DNA of 43,985 nt. Source: Bacillota bacterium (GTDB lineage: Bacteria > Bacillota > Dethiobacteria > DTU022 > UBA8154). Position numbers and translations under genes: made by a program. Below the pieces are notes generated by a model that was not told the DNA's origin, ran no database searches, and worked only from the letters and a program-made list of their open reading frames with translations. The stretch's first letter is position 1. Each line of letters begins with the position of its first letter. The stretch spans positions 1-43,985 of the forward strand of contig JAAYFF010000023.1 of the NCBI GenBank assembly GCA_012728375.1. Reading direction: 5' to 3'. Below are positions 39,958 through 43,985 of this stretch, one piece after another.

Positions 39958-42711
39958 CTATGGGAAAATTATTTCCTCTTTCTTTTTCTCTTCATTTTCA
40001 TGTTCATCTTCGTCTCTTCCGTTTTCATGCTCCCCGTTATTATCCCTGTGATCCCTCCGGGAATGTGGGGGGACAGCAAGCACTATCTCGGCTGCCTCTG
40101 ACTTTAATCCTTCTACAGTAACGGCGATCAGCTTATAAACGTAAACTTTTCCCTCTTCAATGTTGTTATCAAGAAACTGATTGGTATTACCGGGTAAATT
40201 CCGCATCAAAGCAAATTCATCTTCATTATCAAGCCTTCTGTAAAGCAGATATTCTTGGACATTTTCCTTTTGGTTCCACCAGAGATGAGCCCTGAGGGGG
40301 TTTTCCAGCAAATAGGCCACAAATCCATCAGGTTTGGGACCGGACAGCAAATGATCCTGGCAGTATTCCTGGGGAGGTTGAAGTGAGGCATCTTCGGGTG
40401 CCCTCCCGGCCCCTCCCCTCCAGCGCCCGTCTGTTACTTCATATTCGGGTCTTAAAAGAAAAACCTTTTTTTCGACACTTTGCGGGGGACAGAATTCACC
40501 AACTAGAAGGCCGCTTAAGGAGCATACTTCCATTTCAACATGTAAATTGCACGTTTCTTGCGGTACCTGGGATGTAGGGAATATTTCGCTGGTAATTGAT
40601 CCTGCAGAGCAATACGGGCCCGGCCTCAGGCCGGATTTGCTGCAAATACTTACGGGCCCGGTAATACCCGAAGGCCTGCTGAAGTCGGACGGTTCTTTAT
40701 CCTTCAAAGCATAGCTTAAGATGGCATTCATAAAAGGAATAGTTGTTCCGCTCCCGCCGCTAACTTTTCCTGTTGTGGGAATATCATGTCCCATCCAGAA
40801 AGATACGACAAGATCCGGTGTATAGGCAACCAGGTAGGCATCCCTGTTGTCGCTGGTTGTTCCTGTTTTGGCTGCGACCGGCCTTCCAATTCTGAGCCTG
40901 GAGGCTGTCCCTCTCCTGACTACGTCTTTCAAAATATCCGTAATCATATAAGCGGTTTGTGAAGAGAGGACGGCTTGCGGTTCGCTGCGGTGCTCATATA
41001 TAACCTGTCCGCTGCGGTCTTCAATTCTTTTAACTGTATGGAGTTTTACTTTAATTCCCTGATTGGCCAAAACAGCGTAAGCTTGGGCCATATCCAGCGG
41101 ACTTACTCCTAGTGTCATACCTCCGATACTCGTAGCCAGATTATAATCGTCCTCTTGTATAGAACTTACACCCATTTTTTTGAGATAATCAAGGCCGATT
41201 TCCGGAGTTAGTTGAGCAAAGGTTTTTACAGCCGGGACATTCAGCGAGGGAACCAATGCCTCCCGGACTGTAACCAGTCCGCGAAAACGCCTGTCAAAAT
41301 TTTCCGGTGCCCAGCTTCCTCTGACAAAAGGAGCATCGTCAATAATAGAGCCAGGGGTAATAAGATTTTCTTCCATTGCCGGCGCATAAACAACGATAGG
41401 CTTAATAGCGGAACCTGGTTGTCTACGGCTGAGATACCTGAGATCTTGATTGCTTTTGCTGTATTCCCTGCCGCCAACAAGAGCTAATATTTCTCCAGTA
41501 ACCGGATTGGCCACTACTGCAGCAGCCTGGGGCTGGAGTAATCCGTCCTCTTTTAAAACTTCCTTGGGGTAGCTTTTTAAACTTTTCTCCTTCATCATCT
41601 CTTTAAGGAGAGTCATGTCTACCCTTATATTTTGCGGAAAGAGGCTTTCATCATTGATAATGCGTTCCGTTTCCTTCTGGATATCGCTATTCAGTGTGGT
41701 GAAAACTTTTAAACCCATATTGTAAATGGCTTCGTATGCTTCTTCTTTTGTATTATACTGCGGGAGAGATGTCAGGATATCGATAAGTTCGTGATGCAAC
41801 ACATAATCTACAAAATAAGGATAGTCATACTGACGTGAGGGCGGCTCGCCAAGCTTGATTTTTTCCTCTTTGGCAGCAGTCATTTCCCGGTGAGAGATAA
41901 ATCCCAGTCTGTACATATTTTGCAGGACTAGGGCTTGACGCTGTTTTGCCGCTTCAAAGTTGATAAAGGGCGAGTAATAATTGGGAGCCCGTGGAATTCC
42001 TGCGAGCAGGGCGGCCTCGGAAAGCGTTAAATCTTTAGCAGGTTTGTTAAAATATGTATTTGCCGCTGCTTCTATTCCATAAGCTCCGTGGGCAAAAGGA
42101 ATTTGATTAAGATAAATTTCCAGTATCTCACTTTTTGAGTATTGCCTCTCCATTTTAATTGACAGCCATGCTTCCTGAATTTTCCTTTTAAAGGTTTTTT
42201 CAGGGGTGAGAAACGCAGTTTTAATTATTTGTTGGGTAATGGTACTTCCTCCCTGGTCAGTCCAATCGCGTTTTTTTAAATTGCTGAGCAAAGCGCGCAG
42301 TATTGCCAGAGGATCGACACCAAAATGTTTATAAAACCTCTCATCTTCAATGGCTATAAAAGCCTGCTGCACGTGAAGAGGAATAGATTCAAGAGAAACT
42401 TCCACGCGGTTCTGATCGTAAAAAAGATTTGCGACTTCTTTTCCTGAGCTGTCAAAAATGTAAGAAGTTACCGCAGGCATGAGCAGATGAGGGTCAAACT
42501 CGGGAACATCCTTGATATATGAAAAAACAATAGCAAGTGTACCTGCTCCTAGAAGTACTACAAAAATTAATCCCGAAAGAAACAAGGCTTTGAAAGCGCG
42601 CCAGACTTTCTTCTTACGCTTTCTTTTTTTCCCTTGCGCCCTGCTATCTCTGTTATTTAAATTCTTCGCAGATTTTCCCCCGCTTCCCCTAATCCCTAAT
42701 TTTTCCGGCAT
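39958..42711 (-). CDS. Class A penicillin-binding protein (GT51 + transpeptidase + FN3-like)
   Basis: This 917-aa bifunctional peptidoglycan synthase has a basic cytoplasmic N-terminus and one membrane anchor (about 42-64). GT51 has E122 in IEDERFYKHFG and the GGSTITQQ motif. The transpeptidase has SxxK in PGSAIKPI (Ser about 433), SLN and KTGTT (about 613). After the transpeptidase come a Cys-containing region, an FN3-like domain (about 790-880) and a His/Asp/Glu-rich tail. The ATG at 42711 follows GGGGG; an upstream ATG at 42735 is less likely. It converges with mutS2. Confidence 0.94.
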   Translation of the reverse strand: MPEKLGIRGSGGKSAKNLNNRDSRAQGKKRKRKKKVWRAFKALFLSGLIFVVLLGAGTLAIVFSYIKDVPEFDPHLLMPAVTSYIFDSSGKEVANLFYDQNRVEVSLESIPLHVQQAFIAIEDERFYKHFGVDPLAILRALLSNLKKRDWTDQGGSTITQQIIKTAFLTPEKTFKRKIQEAWLSIKMERQYSKSEILEIYLNQIPFAHGAYGIEAAANTYFNKPAKDLTLSEAALLAGIPRAPNYYSPFINFEAAKQRQALVLQNMYRLGFISHREMTAAKEEKIKLGEPPSRQYDYPYFVDYVLHHELIDILTSLPQYNTKEEAYEAIYNMGLKVFTTLNSDIQKETERIINDESLFPQNIRVDMTLLKEMMKEKSLKSYPKEVLKEDGLLQPQAAAVVANPVTGEILALVGGREYSKSNQDLRYLSRRQPGSAIKPIVVYAPAMEENLITPGSIIDDAPFVRGSWAPENFDRRFRGLVTVREALVPSLNVPAVKTFAQLTPEIGLDYLKKMGVSSIQEDDYNLATSIGGMTLGVSPLDMAQAYAVLANQGIKVKLHTVKRIEDRSGQVIYEHRSEPQAVLSSQTAYMITDILKDVVRRGTASRLRIGRPVAAKTGTTSDNRDAYLVAYTPDLVVSFWMGHDIPTTGKVSGGSGTTIPFMNAILSYALKDKEPSDFSRPSGITGPVSICSKSGLRPGPYCSAGSITSEIFPTSQVPQETCNLHVEMEVCSLSGLLVGEFCPPQSVEKKVFLLRPEYEVTDGRWRGGAGRAPEDASLQPPQEYCQDHLLSGPKPDGFVAYLLENPLRAHLWWNQKENVQEYLLYRRLDNEDEFALMRNLPGNTNQFLDNNIEEGKVYVYKLIAVTVEGLKSEAAEIVLAVPPHSRRDHRDNNGEHENGRDEDEHENEEKKKEEIIFP

Positions 42712-42866
42712 AAAGTTTCCCCCTTTTCTCTTCATAAATTATATCACAACTATTCTTCAGAAATAATCAACCTTATACATTAACCTCTTTAGCAGTTATT
42801 CTTTTTAGTATTTCTAAAAGTTTACAATAAACATATTTATAGTTGTAAATGGAGGTTTAGTTTTTT

Positions 42867-43550
42867 ATGCAACAACGAAAGCTTGTGCGTTTTTTAAAAA
42901 AAAACCTGTCTCATTACCGCATGTTTCCTTTTATAATTATTTGTCTTATAATTTTTTTTCTTCTTCAGGGCATGTTATTTATGGAACGGCGTATGCGCCC
43001 CGCCATACTCTCCATTGCAGAGTTGAAGACGCATCATATTGCTACAGAAGCCATTAACAATGCTATTATAGAAAAAGTTACAAAGGGAATCCTATATAAG
43101 GATTTAATAAATTTAAAGCTTAATGAAGAGGGGCATATCATTATGGCTCAGGTTAACACAATGGCAATTAACCGGTTGATATCGGAAACAATCTTAGCTA
43201 CTAAAAATGCCCTTATTGAAATAAGTAGTGAACCTATAAAAATCCCCCTGGGAGAAATACTGGACAATTACTTTTTAGCCACGTATGGGCCATCTATTCC
43301 TATAAGACTTATTCCCATGGGAAGAGTTAATACAACTCTTATTGATTCTTTTGACGATGCAGGTATCAATCAGGTTCGCCATAAAATCTATCTTAACGTA
43401 ATAACTGAGGTCCGTATAGTCATTCCTTTCCTTTCGTCTTCTGTGGAAGTGCATACAACAGTGCCCCTTGCCGACACAATTTATGCGGGAGAAGTACCTG
43501 AAACCGTCATTAATTTTAGTCTTTCCAACCAGGGCACCCCTCTAAAATAA
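42867..43550 (+). CDS. yunB: Sporulation protein YunB
   Basis: This 227-aa protein has one N-terminal membrane segment (about 21-38) and an extracytoplasmic domain typical of YunB, with ILSIAELKTHHIATEAIN, IPLGEIL, and IPIRLIPMGRVNTTLIDSFDDAGINQVRHKIYL (in parts). In B. subtilis YunB is made in the mother cell under sigma-E and is needed for normal spore formation. GGAGG precedes the ATG. It is divergent from the class A PBP. Confidence 0.9.
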   Translation: MQQRKLVRFLKKNLSHYRMFPFIIICLIIFFLLQGMLFMERRMRPAILSIAELKTHHIATEAINNAIIEKVTKGILYKDLINLKLNEEGHIIMAQVNTMAINRLISETILATKNALIEISSEPIKIPLGEILDNYFLATYGPSIPIRLIPMGRVNTTLIDSFDDAGINQVRHKIYLNVITEVRIVIPFLSSSVEVHTTVPLADTIYAGEVPETVINFSLSNQGTPLK

Positions 43551-43803
43551 TTTCTGTAAGAGGCAATAAATGACGGTAAAACAAATTATTGGTCGAATAA
43601 AATGATTTTATGTGATTAATTAAGTATTTTGCAGTATTCAGGTGATATTATGATTAGTTCATTACCTATTAATTAATGTAGTTATTGTCTCTTTGTGATA
43701 ATCATGCTAAACTAAATAACCACGATGCAAGTTTCGCGGACATATAGCTAAAAAAGGCTGAGCAGCTACAAAAAAGATTTTTGATAAAAAGTCTATTATC
43801 CTC
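43551..43803. other. Non-coding stretch after yunB
   Basis: This AT-rich region has no ORF. A weak stem TAGCT/AGCTA (43745-43749 and 43764-43768) is the only structure seen. I could not fit it to a riboswitch family. Confidence 0.35.
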
Positions 43804-43832
43804 TTGACAATATTGATGTTTTATTATATGAT
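43804..43832 (+). promoter_or_regulatory. Near-consensus promoter at the right edge
   Basis: A perfect TTGACA, exactly 17 bases, and TATGAT. It points right toward a short ORF and the window end. Confidence 0.8.
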
Positions 43833-43897
43833 AAACATTGTTCGTCAAAAAGAGTTCTTTGATAACTAAACGAGGTAAGAAGAGGAGTCTTTTGTCA

Positions 43898-43957
43898 ATG
43901 ACTTCGATTTTAGCCTGTATTGATTATGTTAGAAGCGTAATCGAAACAAAGCGTTAA
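43898..43957 (+). CDS. Short ORF, 19 aa, possible leader peptide
   Basis: ATG at 43898 to TAA at 43957 encodes MTSILACIDYVRSVIETKR. GAGGAG lies about 12 bases before the ATG, or four before an in-frame TTG at 43892. It lies 66 bases downstream of a strong promoter. It could be a small protein or a leader peptide for a gene beyond the window. The coding claim rests on promoter and ribosome site only. Confidence 0.4.
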   Translation: MTSILACIDYVRSVIETKR

Positions 43958-43985
43958 AACAAGCTGGGAAGAACTTAGTTAAAGA

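Noticed and set aside
42740-42866. Sigma-E promoter for yunB
   Set aside because: CATATTTA and TATACATT resemble sigma-E -10 boxes, but no -35 box lies at the right distance, so it was not listed.

Overview
The window looks like a chromosomal segment of a low-GC, endospore-forming anaerobic Firmicute (Clostridia). The reasons are sporulation genes (a YunB homologue, a SleB/CwlJ-type cortex hydrolase, two Hsp20 proteins of coat-like composition), the redox repressor Rex, a phenylalanine T-box, an L20-type leader before infC, strong AGGAGG ribosome sites with many TTG and GTG starts, and a HesB-like selenoprotein. No genus is claimed.

Left part (1-13.1 kb): the first codons of a gene leaving the window on the minus strand, an ankyrin/STAS pair, a membrane GGDEF/HD-GYP protein, two Hsp20 proteins, a ClpP-fold membrane-type protease, a cortex hydrolase, a solitary MreB paralogue, an orphan PAS histidine kinase and an SQR-like flavoprotein. 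A run of small genes follows (a 56-aa protein, YetF-like DUF421, DUF4363, two small unknowns). It ends with a HesB/IscA-like selenoprotein (12661-12981) whose in-frame TGA at codon 35 hides it from ordinary gene finding.

Middle (13.1-25.3 kb): a complete branched-chain amino-acid ABC importer on the minus strand (livK-livH-livM-livG-livF), a protein with two tandem SET domains, tRNA-Leu(GAG), a hidden 59-aa membrane protein, an MBL-fold hydrolase with a DUF503 protein, acylphosphatase, a second YetF-like protein, a YerB-like lipoprotein, the YtqB/MnmM tRNA methyltransferase, mobB-rex, and a five-tRNA operon (Asp, Phe, Gly, Cys, Leu).

An accessory islet (25.37-27.75 kb) lies between that tRNA operon and tRNA-Val(GAC). 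It holds a HicB-like antitoxin remnant, an orphan methyltransferase-like protein, two paralogous small membrane proteins on opposite strands and a zinc-ribbon membrane protein.

Right part (27.8-44 kb): a conserved translation and DNA-repair block, thrS, L20 leader-infC-rpmI-rplT, ysgA, yqzL, Phe T-box-pheS-pheT, cvpA, a 3-methyladenine DNA glycosylase and mutS2. A class A penicillin-binding protein converges on mutS2, followed by yunB. At the right edge a near-consensus promoter drives a short ORF. Several promoters (before both tRNA blocks, tRNA-Leu, thrS, infC and yqzL-pheST) share a TTGACA-like box, exactly 17 bases, and a TATAAT-like box, giving a clear picture of the housekeeping sigma factor. 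No CRISPR array, rRNA gene, transposase, prophage structural gene or replication origin was seen.
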